From Actinomycetes bacterium (lineage in GTDB: Bacteria > Actinomycetota > Actinomycetes > Actinomycetales > Microbacteriaceae): DNA of 33,323 nucleotides. Below, piece by piece: positions 24,277 to 32,001 of this stretch (positions within the stretch are counted from its first letter, which is position 1; each line of letters starts with the position of its first letter). A model generated the notes under the pieces. That model was given only the letters and a program-made list of their open reading frames with translations, made no database searches and was not told the origin of the DNA. The stretch spans positions 1-33,323 of the forward strand of contig JAEYZI010000085.1 of NCBI GenBank assembly GCA_023428065.1. The letters are read 5' to 3'. Position numbers and translations under genes: made by a program.

Positions 24277-24575
24277 GAGCCGCTCCCCTCGACTTCCTCC
24301 TCGCGATCGAGCTCGCTCGCGATGAGGTCGGCGAGGCGCGCCGCGGCATCCGGGTCCGCCGACTCCACGACGAGCCGCTCGCCGAAGTCCGCGTCGAGCG
24401 CGAGCAGCATCGCGAGGCTCTTCGGGTTGATCTGCGGACCGCCCTCCCTGCCGATCGTCACCGCGTGCTCCAGGCCGCGGCAGAACTCCACGACCCGCGC
24501 GGCGGGCCGCGCGTGGAGACCGTGCTTCGAGCCGACCACCGTCTCGATCCGGTTCATGGTGATGTCATCGCTCAC
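24273..24575 (-). CDS. ptsH: Phosphocarrier protein HPr
   Basis: Carries phosphate from Enzyme I to IIA. The 100-residue protein has the active-site histidine at His21 in KHGLHARPAARVVEF and the second conserved region PQINPKSLAMLLAL with Ser53 at the position of the regulatory Ser46. It is slightly longer than a typical HPr (85-90) because of six N-terminal residues and an acidic C-tail (LDREEEVEGSGS). The GTG start at 24575 is preferred over the ATG six codons later because GAGGAG lies five bases upstream. The start lies nine bases after the aldehyde dehydrogenase stop and the gene overlaps ptsI by four. Confidence 0.95.
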   Translation of the reverse strand: MSDDITMNRIETVVGSKHGLHARPAARVVEFCRGLEHAVTIGREGGPQINPKSLAMLLALDADFGERLVVESADPDAAARLADLIASELDREEEVEGSGS

Positions 24576-24584
24576 GACTGCTCC

Positions 24585-26054
24585 TCATCCCTTGGTGCGG
24601 ACGAAGACGTTCTTCGACTGCTGGTACTTCTCGATCCCCACCAGACCGTAGCCGCTGTGCTTGTAGCCTCCGGACGGGGCCTGCAGCACGCCCGGGGCGA
24701 ACCACTGGTTGACGTACACCTGGCCCGCCTGGAGCTCACGCGCGGCACGCTCGGCGTGATCGACGTTCGTCGTGAAGATGCCCGCCGAGAGCCCGTAGTC
24801 CGAGTCGTTGGCGATGCGCAGGGCGTGGTCGAGGTCGTCGACCGGCGTGAGAGTGACGACGGGGCCGAAGACCTCCTCGCGCGCGATGCGGCAGCTCGGG
24901 TCGACGTCGGAGATGACCGTGGGCGGGATGTACCAGCCCCCGGCGAGTTCGCCCTCGTAGCGCTCACCGCCGGCGAGCACCGTGCCGTCCCCGCGGGACG
25001 CCGCCTCGTCGAGGTAGCGCCAGACCGACTCGTAGTGGTCGCCGCCGACGACGGGCCCCATCTCGGTGCCCTCGTCGAGCGGGTCGCCCACCTTGCGCGC
25101 GCGGGCGGCGTCCGCGAGACCCTCCGCGAACGCGTCGTAGATGCCGCGCTGGACGAGGATGCGGGACCCGCACACGCACACCTGCCCGGAGTTCGCGAAC
25201 GCGCCCATCGTGCTCCACCGCAGCGCCGTCTCGAGATCGGCGTCGTCGAGCACGATGTTGGGGTTCTTGCCCCCCAGCTCGAGCGAGAGCGGCTTGAGCT
25301 GGTGCGCGGTCGCGCGCAGCAGCTCGACGCCGGTCTCGACGCCGCCCGTGAGCGACACCATGTCGACGAGGGGACTCGTCGCGAGGGCGTTGCCGACCGA
25401 TCCGCCCGAGCCCGGCAGAACCTGCAGGATCCCCGCGGGGAACAGCGGCGCCACGAGGCGGGCGAAGTGGAGGAACGAGGCCGAGGCGATCATCGCGGGC
25501 TTCACGATGCACGCGTTGCCCGCCGCGAGGATCGCGGCGACACGCTGAACACCCGTCCAGAGCGGACCGTTCCACGGGAGCACCTCGAGCACGACTCCGT
25601 AGGGCGACAGCACCTGGCGGTGCGAGACGTTCGGGTCGCCCACCTCGACGCTCCGACCCCCGATGTCCTGGGCCTTCCCGGCGTAGTACGCGAGACCGTC
25701 GAGCGAGACCGGGATGTCGCTGTACCGCACGTTGGTCACGGGCTTGCCGATGTCGACTGCGTCGAGGAACTCGAACTCGGCCGCGTGGGCCTCCATGATC
25801 TCCGCGGCCTTGAGGAGCGCGCGCGCCCGCACGGACCCCGGCGTGGCCGCCCACGCGGGCTGGGCCCGGCGGGCGGCCTCGAGGGCCCGGTCGATCTCGC
25901 GGGTCGAGGCCACGGAGAAGCTGCCCACGACCGACTTGTCGCGCGGGGCGACGATGTCGGCCGAGGCCTCCGTCACGAGCTCCTCGCCGTCGACGATGAG
26001 CGGGAGCTGCTCGCCGAGCAGCGCCCACCGCGCGTCAGCCTTGGTGGGCGTCAT
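24585..26054 (-). CDS. NAD(P)-dependent aldehyde dehydrogenase
   Basis: Oxidises an aldehyde to the acid. The 489-residue protein has the ALDH superfamily features: VLPWNGPLWTGVQRVAAILA near residues 155-175, VSLTGG in the cofactor region, the general base Glu259 in LSLELGGKNPN, and the nucleophile Cys293 in NSGQVCVCGSR, followed by EEVFGPVVTLTP. The Glu-to-Cys distance of 34 residues is standard. A second Cys next but one to the nucleophile is seen. The ATG at 26054 shares a base with the aldolase stop (TGATG) and has GGAGG ten bases upstream. The substrate is unknown; being coupled directly to the aldolase, it may oxidise the aldehyde fragment released by it. Confidence 0.92.
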   Translation of the reverse strand: MTPTKADARWALLGEQLPLIVDGEELVTEASADIVAPRDKSVVGSFSVASTREIDRALEAARRAQPAWAATPGSVRARALLKAAEIMEAHAAEFEFLDAVDIGKPVTNVRYSDIPVSLDGLAYYAGKAQDIGGRSVEVGDPNVSHRQVLSPYGVVLEVLPWNGPLWTGVQRVAAILAAGNACIVKPAMIASASFLHFARLVAPLFPAGILQVLPGSGGSVGNALATSPLVDMVSLTGGVETGVELLRATAHQLKPLSLELGGKNPNIVLDDADLETALRWSTMGAFANSGQVCVCGSRILVQRGIYDAFAEGLADAARARKVGDPLDEGTEMGPVVGGDHYESVWRYLDEAASRGDGTVLAGGERYEGELAGGWYIPPTVISDVDPSCRIAREEVFGPVVTLTPVDDLDHALRIANDSDYGLSAGIFTTNVDHAERAARELQAGQVYVNQWFAPGVLQAPSGGYKHSGYGLVGIEKYQQSKNVFVRTKG

Positions 26055-26815
26055 CAGGACCACGCCTCCGCGGCCTTCACGGCCTGCTCGACGCTCGCGC
26101 CCTCGTGCAGGATCGCGGCGAGGCCGCGCACGACCTGACCCGGCTTCGGGTTGGTCCAGATGTTCGTGCCGATGGCGACACCCGCGACGCCCGCCTTGTT
26201 GATGGCGTCGTGCACGAGCGAGAACAGCTCGCCGAGGGTGTCCTTGGCGTGGCCGCCGAGGATGATGACGGGCCGCGACGCGTAGTCGACGACCTTCTTC
26301 ATCGACTCCGGGTCGCCCGTGTAGAAGGTCTTCACGAGGTCGGCGCCGGTCTCGGCCGCGATGCGCGCTCCCGAGGCGATGATCTCGGGGGTGCGCATGT
26401 CGGCACGCGAGAACCCGCCGGGGACGGGCTCGGCGAGGTAGGGCAGGCCGACCGCGTGCGCGCGCGTCGCGAGCGCCGCGGAGCGGTTGACGCTGTCGTC
26501 GTCGGCGAACGGGTACACCATCGCCTTGACGGCGTCGGCGCCGGCCTGGATCGCCGCGTCGACCGCGAGCTCCCCGAACGGGTCCGCGGTGTCGACGCTC
26601 GTGATGATCGCCGTGCGCCCGAAGGCCTCCTGGTAGCGGGCCGCCGAGCCCACGGGGGCGAGGAAGCCGTCCGCGCCGGCCGCGACGCTCGCGCGGACCG
26701 TCCCTTCGTAGTCGACGAGACCGGGCACCGGGCTGTCGAGGAAGTTGGTGTGGTCCATGGCGACGATGAGGAGCTTGCCGTCGGCGTGGAGGATGCGGCT
26801 GGTCTTGTGGTTCAT
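26054..26815 (-). CDS. DeoC/LsrF-family class I aldolase
   Basis: A TIM-barrel, Schiff-base-forming aldolase, similar in plan to archaeal-type fructose-bisphosphate aldolase, LsrF and related proteins. The 253-residue protein has LLIVAMDHTNFLDS (Asp21), the Schiff-base candidate Lys162 in GADLVKTFYTGDPESM, PVIILGGHAKDTL (phosphate-binding end) and GVAIGTNIWTNPKPGQV. The sequence does not tell which phosphorylated substrate is cleaved. In this operon a likely role is splitting a PTS-generated sugar phosphate into dihydroxyacetone phosphate and an aldehyde, but a thiolase-type reaction as in LsrF is also possible. It lies 70 bases downstream of the dehydrogenase gene and overlaps the ALDH start. 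Confidence 0.88.
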   Translation of the reverse strand: MNHKTSRILHADGKLLIVAMDHTNFLDSPVPGLVDYEGTVRASVAAGADGFLAPVGSAARYQEAFGRTAIITSVDTADPFGELAVDAAIQAGADAVKAMVYPFADDDSVNRSAALATRAHAVGLPYLAEPVPGGFSRADMRTPEIIASGARIAAETGADLVKTFYTGDPESMKKVVDYASRPVIILGGHAKDTLGELFSLVHDAINKAGVAGVAIGTNIWTNPKPGQVVRGLAAILHEGASVEQAVKAAEAWS

Positions 26816-26839
26816 CTGCGGGTGTTGCCTTTCGTTTTC

Positions 26840-26875
26840 GATGCAGAGGTGTGCACGCAGGTGCGTGCGCAGGTG
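26840..26875. repeat. Three 12-bp tandem repeats in the aldolase leader
   Basis: Plus-strand units GATGCAGAGGTG, TGCACGCAGGTG and CGTGCGCAGGTG follow each other in the 70-base gap between the dehydrogenase stop and the aldolase start. Each unit ends with AGGTG. Function is unknown; it could be chance slippage. Confidence 0.5.
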
Positions 26876-26885
26876 GGGGCGGTCG

Positions 26886-27944
26886 TCAGGCCTCGACGAC
26901 GATGCGGTACGAGCCGGGCTCGATCGACTCCTCGAGCGCGTCCTGCAGTCGCTCGAGCGGGTAGGTGTTCTGGATGAGGGTCGAGAGGTCGACCTGACCC
27001 GTACGCTGCAGGCGGGCGGCCAGTGCCAGGTCGGCCTGGTCGCTCGAGACGACGCCGATGACGCGCTTCTCGTGGTTGTGCAGCTGGTTCGGGCGGATCT
27101 CGAAGGGGACCTCCGGGTGCGCGGAGGCGAAGACCACGAACGTGCCGCGCTTGGCGATCATCGCCTGGCCCTGCTCGTTCGCGCTCGGGTGGCCGATCGC
27201 CGCCACGACGATCGTCGCGCCGCGGCCCTCGGTCGCCTCCATGACGGCGGCCACCGGGTCGACCTTGGTCGCGTCGATCGTCAGGTCGGCGCCGTGCTGG
27301 CGCGCCTTCTCGAGGCGGACCGGGTCGATCTCGCTCACGATCACGCGCGCTCCGTGCCGCTTCATGGCGATGACGTTCATGAGCCCCATGACGCCGGCGC
27401 CGAGGATCACGACGTCGTCGCCGACCTGCACGCCGGAGAGCTTCGCCGCGTGGAGGGCGCACGAGAGCGGTTCGGTGAGGGCGCCCGCGGTCGCGGGCAC
27501 GTCACCGAGGTCGTAGAGGCCGTTCGCGGGGTGCAGCTTGTACTCGGCGAAGCCTCCCGGCCCCCAGCCCTGCGGGTAGTCGACGGCACCGGCGTAGTGC
27601 TCGGCGCACTCCTGGTCCTGGCCCGTGTGGCACCAGTGGCACGAGCCGCACGCGGCTGCGCCGAGCGCGACGCGCGCCCCCGGCTCGAGCGGACCCGTAT
27701 AGCCGGGACCGAACGCCACGACGACGCCCGCGGTCTCGTGTCCGCCGATGAACGGGAAGGTGTTCTCCTGCGCCCCCGAGTAGCTGCGCTGCTCCCAGGT
27801 GCAGATGGCGGTCGCCTCGATGCGGATGAGCGCCTCTCCCGGGCCCGGCTCGAGCTGCGGGATGTCGACGAGCTCCACGCCGCGGACCCCGGTGATGGCA
27901 CCCGCGCGGAAGGTCTCCGTGCGGGTCGGTGAGGTGATGGACAC
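26886..27944 (-). CDS. Zinc-dependent alcohol/polyol dehydrogenase (MDR superfamily)
   Basis: Medium-chain dehydrogenase that interconverts a hydroxyl and a ketone or aldehyde. The 352-residue protein has the catalytic zinc ligand Cys48 with TAICTWEQRSY, His69/Glu70 in GGHETAGVV, a structural zinc site formed by Cys99, Cys102, Cys105 and Cys113 in CGSCHWCHTGQDQEC, and the Rossmann motif ILGAGVMGLMNVIAMKR with an acidic SEIDP after the second strand, suggesting NAD. MDR dehydrogenases are typical partners of mannose-family PTS genes, for example SorE in the sorbose operon, so a sugar-phosphate or polyol-phosphate substrate is plausible. The GTG start at 27944 is preceded by a GAAAGG sequence. 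The substrate is not determined. Confidence 0.92.
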   Translation of the reverse strand: MSITSPTRTETFRAGAITGVRGVELVDIPQLEPGPGEALIRIEATAICTWEQRSYSGAQENTFPFIGGHETAGVVVAFGPGYTGPLEPGARVALGAAACGSCHWCHTGQDQECAEHYAGAVDYPQGWGPGGFAEYKLHPANGLYDLGDVPATAGALTEPLSCALHAAKLSGVQVGDDVVILGAGVMGLMNVIAMKRHGARVIVSEIDPVRLEKARQHGADLTIDATKVDPVAAVMEATEGRGATIVVAAIGHPSANEQGQAMIAKRGTFVVFASAHPEVPFEIRPNQLHNHEKRVIGVVSSDQADLALAARLQRTGQVDLSTLIQNTYPLERLQDALEESIEPGSYRIVVEA

Positions 27945-27965
27945 GAGTGGCCCCTGCCTTTCTTC

Positions 27966-28946
27966 TTACTTCTCGGCCGCGGTGACCGCCTCGACCGGTG
28001 CGGGTCGATGCGGCCTCCCGACGCGTAGGTGACTGATGAGGACGCCGGCGAGGATGATCCCGGCGCCGATGAACGTCGATGGACCGACGGACTCGCCGAA
28101 GGCGAGCCAGCCGATGAGGACCCCGGCGACGAGCACCAGGCTCTGGGTCGTCGAGACGACCGTGACGGTCGTGTAGCGCACCGCGAGGGTGACGCCCGCG
28201 AGCGCGACCGCGTTGACCGCTCCGGCGACGAGCAGGATGACGAGGCGTCCCTGCCCGAGCTCGTCGAGGATCCGCTGAGGGTCCCCGCCGAAGCGGATGG
28301 CGACGATGGTGCCGAGCAGCACCGCGCCCCCGATGTTGGTGAGTCCGAGCGCCGCGAGGAACGTGCCCGGGCGCCGCTGCACGCCCCGCGCCGCCGTGTT
28401 GGCGACGGTGTAGCAGATCCCCGCGAGGATCGCGAGGAGCACGCCGACACCCCATGCGGCATCCGTCGCCCCCTCGAACGCGGGGACCGCGAACACGCCC
28501 AGGCCGACGAGCACCACCGCGACGCCCGCGAGCTGCGAACGGCTCGGCGGCTCGCGCAGGACGACGAGCGACAGAAGCGCTCCGCCGAGCGCCATGCCCG
28601 CTTGAGCCCCCGCGGATGCGACCACGAGGCCCCCGAGGTCGAGGGCGCCGAAGAGGGCCACGTTCCCGAGGACGAACGAGACCATCCCCGAGCCGAGCAG
28701 CACCAGGATCCACCGGTTGCCGAGGAAGGCGGGTGCGCTCCTGCGCAGCACGTGAGGACGCAGCACGAGCAGGGCCGTCCCCGCGAGGAGCAGCAGCGGG
28801 AGCTGGCGGACGAGCGAACCGAGGAAGGGGTCGACCTCCCCCGCGACGAGACGCAGGAGCGCGTTCACCGTCGCGTACGCGGCCACCGCGAGCAGGGCGT
28901 ATGCCTGCCCGAGCGCGGGGCGCGCGCCGATCCGCTCGTCCGCCAT
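27966..28946 (-). CDS. EamA/DMT-family transporter
   Basis: A 326-residue integral membrane protein with about ten predicted helices in two repeats of five, as in the drug/metabolite transporter superfamily. Repeats begin at about residues 12-30 and 165-185, with a short loop between. Conserved features include ALDLGGLVVASAGAQAGMALGG in the first half and TTVTVVSTTQSLVLVAGVLIG in the second. Members export amino acids, metabolites or nucleotide sugars. The ATG at 28946 is used (GAGGG nine bases upstream); a GTG two codons earlier overlaps the IID stop as GTGA and is the alternative. Inside this operon it might export a pathway product, which is inference. Confidence 0.88.
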   Translation of the reverse strand: MADERIGARPALGQAYALLAVAAYATVNALLRLVAGEVDPFLGSLVRQLPLLLLAGTALLVLRPHVLRRSAPAFLGNRWILVLLGSGMVSFVLGNVALFGALDLGGLVVASAGAQAGMALGGALLSLVVLREPPSRSQLAGVAVVLVGLGVFAVPAFEGATDAAWGVGVLLAILAGICYTVANTAARGVQRRPGTFLAALGLTNIGGAVLLGTIVAIRFGGDPQRILDELGQGRLVILLVAGAVNAVALAGVTLAVRYTTVTVVSTTQSLVLVAGVLIGWLAFGESVGPSTFIGAGIILAGVLISHLRVGRPHRPAPVEAVTAAEK

Positions 28947-28948
28947 GA

Positions 28949-29938
28949 TCACTCGCCCTCGGCCGAGTCGACCACCGGGTCCGCACACGGACCATAGGGC
29001 TGCAGGATCGACGAGCCGCACGCGTCGGTGACGTACTGCGGAGCCGGACCCATGAACGGGATCGCACCGACGACGCAGATGATCACGTAGATCACGAGCA
29101 GCTTGATCGGGTGCCAGCCGCGCTTGAGCAGCCACCAGGTGAGCAGCACGAGCCCGAGAGGCAGGAGTCCCGGCATGATGTGGTCGAACACGTCCTGCTG
29201 CAGGCGCAGGTTCGTATCGCCGACGGTGATGCTGGCACCGACGTAGAGCTTCACGAACGACGCGGCGAGACCGCCGAGCACGATGTTCCCGAGCACTCCG
29301 GCGCCGAGGATCACCTTGTCCATCACCCCGGACTTGAAGACCTCGGTGACGGCGCTGCGCCCGCGACGGTAGCCCTGCGACATCGTGACCCAGGTGACCC
29401 CGAGCACGAAGGCCGAGATCAGGATCACGTAGAGGATCGCACCGAGCGGGTTGCCCTCGAGCGAGCCGAGGTTCTGCTCGGCGCCCGCCGTGAGGCCGGT
29501 GATCGAGATGCCGAGCGCGAGGAACAGGGGCACCATGATGCCCTGGCCGATCGTGTCGCCGATGCCCGCGAGCGGACCCATGAGCCCGGTCTTCATCGAG
29601 TTGATGGCATCGTCGGGGACCGGCTTGCCGTTCGCCTTCTGCTCCTCCATCGCGAGGGTCACACCGTGGATCACGGCGCCGAAGTCGGGCGAGGTGTTGA
29701 AGAACACCAGGTGCCGCTTGAGCGCCTGCCGGGTCTGCTCCTCATCGCCCCCGTAGAGGCGCTTGATGGCGGGGATCATCGAGTGCGCGAAGGCCGTGGC
29801 CTGCAGGCGCTCGTAGTTGTAGTTGGCGTGCGAGAAGAACTGCCACAGGAGGTAGGTCTGCACGAGGTCGCGCTTGGTGAGGCGCTTCTCCAACCCCTCC
29901 GACTCCTCGGCCGGAGCGGTGTTGATGGTGTCGCTCAC
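28949..29938 (-). CDS. PTS mannose/sorbose-family IID component
   Basis: Membrane partner of IIC in mannose-family phosphotransferases. The 329-residue protein opens with the hallmark RDLVQTYLLWQFFSHANYNY, then RHLVFFNTSPDFGAVIHGVT, and INSMKTGLMGPLAGIGDTIG. The membrane region follows. The length is above the usual 275-305 residues because the C-terminus continues past the last helix into a tail with DACGSSILQPYGPCADP. The start is GTG at 29938, overlapping the IIC stop as GTGA, with AAGGGAG eight bases upstream. Confidence 0.94.
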   Translation of the reverse strand: MSDTINTAPAEESEGLEKRLTKRDLVQTYLLWQFFSHANYNYERLQATAFAHSMIPAIKRLYGGDEEQTRQALKRHLVFFNTSPDFGAVIHGVTLAMEEQKANGKPVPDDAINSMKTGLMGPLAGIGDTIGQGIMVPLFLALGISITGLTAGAEQNLGSLEGNPLGAILYVILISAFVLGVTWVTMSQGYRRGRSAVTEVFKSGVMDKVILGAGVLGNIVLGGLAASFVKLYVGASITVGDTNLRLQQDVFDHIMPGLLPLGLVLLTWWLLKRGWHPIKLLVIYVIICVVGAIPFMGPAPQYVTDACGSSILQPYGPCADPVVDSAEGE

Positions 29939-30954
29939 TTGTCTGCTCCCTTCGGGTCTCCCGCGGCGACGCGAGCGGCGCCCCGGGCGCGGCGTTCGGC
30001 GAGCGATGCACGCCCGCTGCCGCCGGTGCTGGCACCGGCGAGGGCGGCGCCCCCACCGATGAAGGTGATGTGGAGGAAGGCGAGCGCGACGCCGATGACC
30101 GCGAGGAGCATGATCGACATCGAGCCGCCCAGGATGACCATCGACAGGTATCCGAGGAAGAAATACGGCACGGCGCTTCCGCGGAAGATGAACCGCATGT
30201 TCATCGCGATACCGATCGCCGGAAGCACGCCACCCGCGATCGCGAGGCCCGAGAGGAGCCAGATCGGGAAGGTGCCGAGGATGTCGACGATGAAGCCGGT
30301 GCCGAGGAAGACCGCGATCGTCACGGGAACCGCGGTGATCAGGAACAGCCACAGCTGCGGGTAGAGGATGTTCGCCCTCACGACGCCGGCGACGTCCGCT
30401 CGCTCCGCCGCCCGGTCGGCGGCGTGGGCGAACGCGGAGTCCACCGTCATGCGCGCGTTCCAGATGAGCGTGCCGAGCAGTCCGATCGGGACCGCGAGTG
30501 CGAGCGCCTCGCCGTAGCTCAGACCACCCGCGAGGGCGATCGTCGTCCCGATCCATCCCGCGAGTGCGGGGTCGCCGGGAATCGCGCCGCCTGCGCTGAT
30601 GAAGCCCAGGTAGACGAGGTTGATCGCCGCACCGATGAGGGCGCCCTGGCCGGGGTCTCCGAGGATGACGCCGACGAGCAGACCCGCGACGAGCGGACGG
30701 TAGAGGGTGTAGAACGACACTCCCGCGAGCCACGGAGACTGCGAGAGGTAGTAACCCAGGCCGATCAGGAGCGCCTGGATGAAGGTGACCGTCGGGGCGC
30801 CGGCCTCGACGGCCCGCGGACCCTCCGCGTATGCCTGCGCGATGGTCGGGACTCCGACCAGCAGGATGACCGTGGAGACGCCGACGGCGACCTTCCCCGC
30901 GGTCGTCAGCCCGATGACCCGACGGCGCGGGCGGGCGGTGAACAGGTGCCTCAC
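29935..30954 (-). CDS. PTS mannose/sorbose-family IIC component
   Basis: Sugar-translocating membrane subunit. The 339-residue protein has the family region from about residue 57: LIGLGYYLSQSP, LYRPLVAGLLVGVILGDPGQ, GAAINLVYLGFISAGGAIPG, DPALAGWIGTTIALAGG. Several transmembrane helices and a basic C-tail follow. It is 60-80 residues longer than typical IIC proteins, with an extra N-terminal basic segment (TARPRRRVIG) and hydrophobic helix (about 20-42) before the family domain. The start is GTG at 30954, overlapping the IIB stop as GTGA. The extension is in phase and not separated by any better start site. Confidence 0.92.
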   Translation of the reverse strand: MRHLFTARPRRRVIGLTTAGKVAVGVSTVILLVGVPTIAQAYAEGPRAVEAGAPTVTFIQALLIGLGYYLSQSPWLAGVSFYTLYRPLVAGLLVGVILGDPGQGALIGAAINLVYLGFISAGGAIPGDPALAGWIGTTIALAGGLSYGEALALAVPIGLLGTLIWNARMTVDSAFAHAADRAAERADVAGVVRANILYPQLWLFLITAVPVTIAVFLGTGFIVDILGTFPIWLLSGLAIAGGVLPAIGIAMNMRFIFRGSAVPYFFLGYLSMVILGGSMSIMLLAVIGVALAFLHITFIGGGAALAGASTGGSGRASLAERRARGAARVAAGDPKGADK

Positions 30955-31445
30955 GAGTGAACCTCGCTCTTCTTGTCGACCGACGAGAACGGAGTCGGAC
31001 TGTCGTCCGCGACGATGCGCAGCTCGACCCGGGTACCCCGGCGTTCCAGCTCACGCATCGCTTCGAGCTCCTCCGGGCTCGCCGAGATGTTCTTGTAGAG
31101 GGGAGTCCGGCCGGCGGCCGCTCCCATTCCGCCGACGTTGAGCACGTCGATGGGTGCGCCGGCCTCGACGAGCTGCAGGGCGACCTGCGGGCTCTTGACC
31201 AGCACGAACGTCGCGATGTCGGACGCGGCGAGCTCCTTCACGGCCTGGGCACCATCGGCCACACCGTGAACCTCGACCTCGACGCCTTCGGGGGCGGCGA
31301 GTTCGATGACTTCCCGCAGGAAGTCGTCGTGAGCGGTCGCATCGTCGACGACGACGATCACCTCCGCGCCCAAGGCGCGGAGCCACACGGCTATTACCTG
31401 GCCGTGTATCAGGCGGTCATCAACTCTGACCAGTCTCAATGTCAT
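30951..31445 (-). CDS. PTS mannose/sorbose-family IIB component
   Basis: Cytoplasmic phosphocarrier that receives phosphate from IIA and gives it to the sugar during IIC/IID transport. The 164-residue protein has the signature LVRVDDRLIHGQVIAVWL with active-site His14, and VLNVGGMGAAAGRTPLYKNI further along. The start is the ATG at 31445, preceded by AAGGAGG with a four-base spacer. A GTG five codons upstream lies before this Shine-Dalgarno sequence. The first 20 codons use TTG, AGA, ATA and GTA, unlike the very GC-rich choice of the other genes. It lies 30 bases downstream of the IIA stop. Confidence 0.95.
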   Translation of the reverse strand: MTLRLVRVDDRLIHGQVIAVWLRALGAEVIVVVDDATAHDDFLREVIELAAPEGVEVEVHGVADGAQAVKELAASDIATFVLVKSPQVALQLVEAGAPIDVLNVGGMGAAAGRTPLYKNISASPEELEAMRELERRGTRVELRIVADDSPTPFSSVDKKSEVHS

Positions 31446-31475
31446 AGTGCCTCCTTGCACGTTTGACGCGGGTGG

Positions 31476-31880
31476 TTACGCCGATGGGGTCGAGGCGGGC
31501 ACGATGCGCGCGGCGGTGGCCTCGCGCATCAGGTCGAGTGCCTCGGTGCTGAGGTCGTCGGCGAAAGCGACCTCGAGTAGAAGGGGCAGGGACACGGCGG
31601 ACATGAGGACGACGTCCGGGTGATCCCGCAACACGAGTCGGGCGACGTTGTGGGGCGTCCCGCCGAAGAGGTCGCTCAGCACGATCGCCGGCGCGGATGC
31701 GGCGATGGCGTTCCGCAGCTCCTCGGCGAAGTCGGTCGGTGTCACGCCCGGCTGCAGGCCGAGGGTCCGCACGTTCTCGAGGGCGCCCCCGATCATGCGG
31801 GCGGATTCGACGAGCGCGGCCGGGAACGGGCCGTGACCGACGACGAGGATGTTCGGGTTGGACAAAATTGCTCTCCTCAT
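31476..31880 (-). CDS. PTS mannose/sorbose-family IIA component
   Basis: Receives phosphate from HPr and passes it to IIB. The protein of 134 residues has the active-site histidine in NILVVGHGPFPAALVESA (His16 from the ATG) and the family sequence IVLSDLFGGTPHNVA. The start could be the ATG at 31880 (AAGGA ten bases upstream) or the in-frame TTG at 31865, which has AGGAG at an ideal seven-base distance and would give MSNPNILVVGHG. The outer ATG is shown. It is the first gene of the operon, directly after the candidate operator. Confidence 0.93.
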   Translation of the reverse strand: MRRAILSNPNILVVGHGPFPAALVESARMIGGALENVRTLGLQPGVTPTDFAEELRNAIAASAPAIVLSDLFGGTPHNVARLVLRDHPDVVLMSAVSLPLLLEVAFADDLSTEALDLMREATAARIVPASTPSA

Positions 31881-31893
31881 TGAGCGCAAATCC

Positions 31894-31912
31894 TTGCATG
31901 CAATATCTTGCA
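31894..31912. promoter_or_regulatory. Candidate SorC-type operator (overlapping TTGCA/TGCAA half-sites)
   Basis: The plus strand reads TTGCATGCAATATCTTGCA: an abutting palindrome TTGCA-TGCAA (31894-31903), then a TGCAA-TATC-TTGCA inverted repeat sharing the middle half-site (31899-31912). It lies 14 bases upstream of the IIA ATG and about 90 bases upstream of the SorC candidate -10, in an AT-rich pocket of a GC-rich region. On the minus strand TTGATT (31926-31921) could serve as a -35 for the operon. The position suits a repressor site for the PTS operon. Confidence 0.55.
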
Positions 31913-32001
31913 GTAGGCACAATCAACCAGACCGCGGGACCCGTGTCAAGCACCGACCGGATTCCGCGCGAAAGTCCCCGGTCGCGCCGGAATGCGACCG
32001 C

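Noticed and set aside
26054..26815. Assignment of the aldolase as LsrF of autoinducer-2 degradation
   Set aside because: No LsrK kinase, LsrG isomerase or LsrB-type receptor is present, and the C-terminal sequence resembles archaeal-type aldolases at least as much.
22609..31880. Sulfoquinovose (sulfo-EMP-like) pathway as the meaning of aldolase + aldehyde dehydrogenase + exporter
   Set aside because: No sulfoquinovosidase, isomerase or kinase is present, and PTS uptake is not part of the known sulfoglycolytic routes. It cannot be supported beyond resemblance of enzyme classes.
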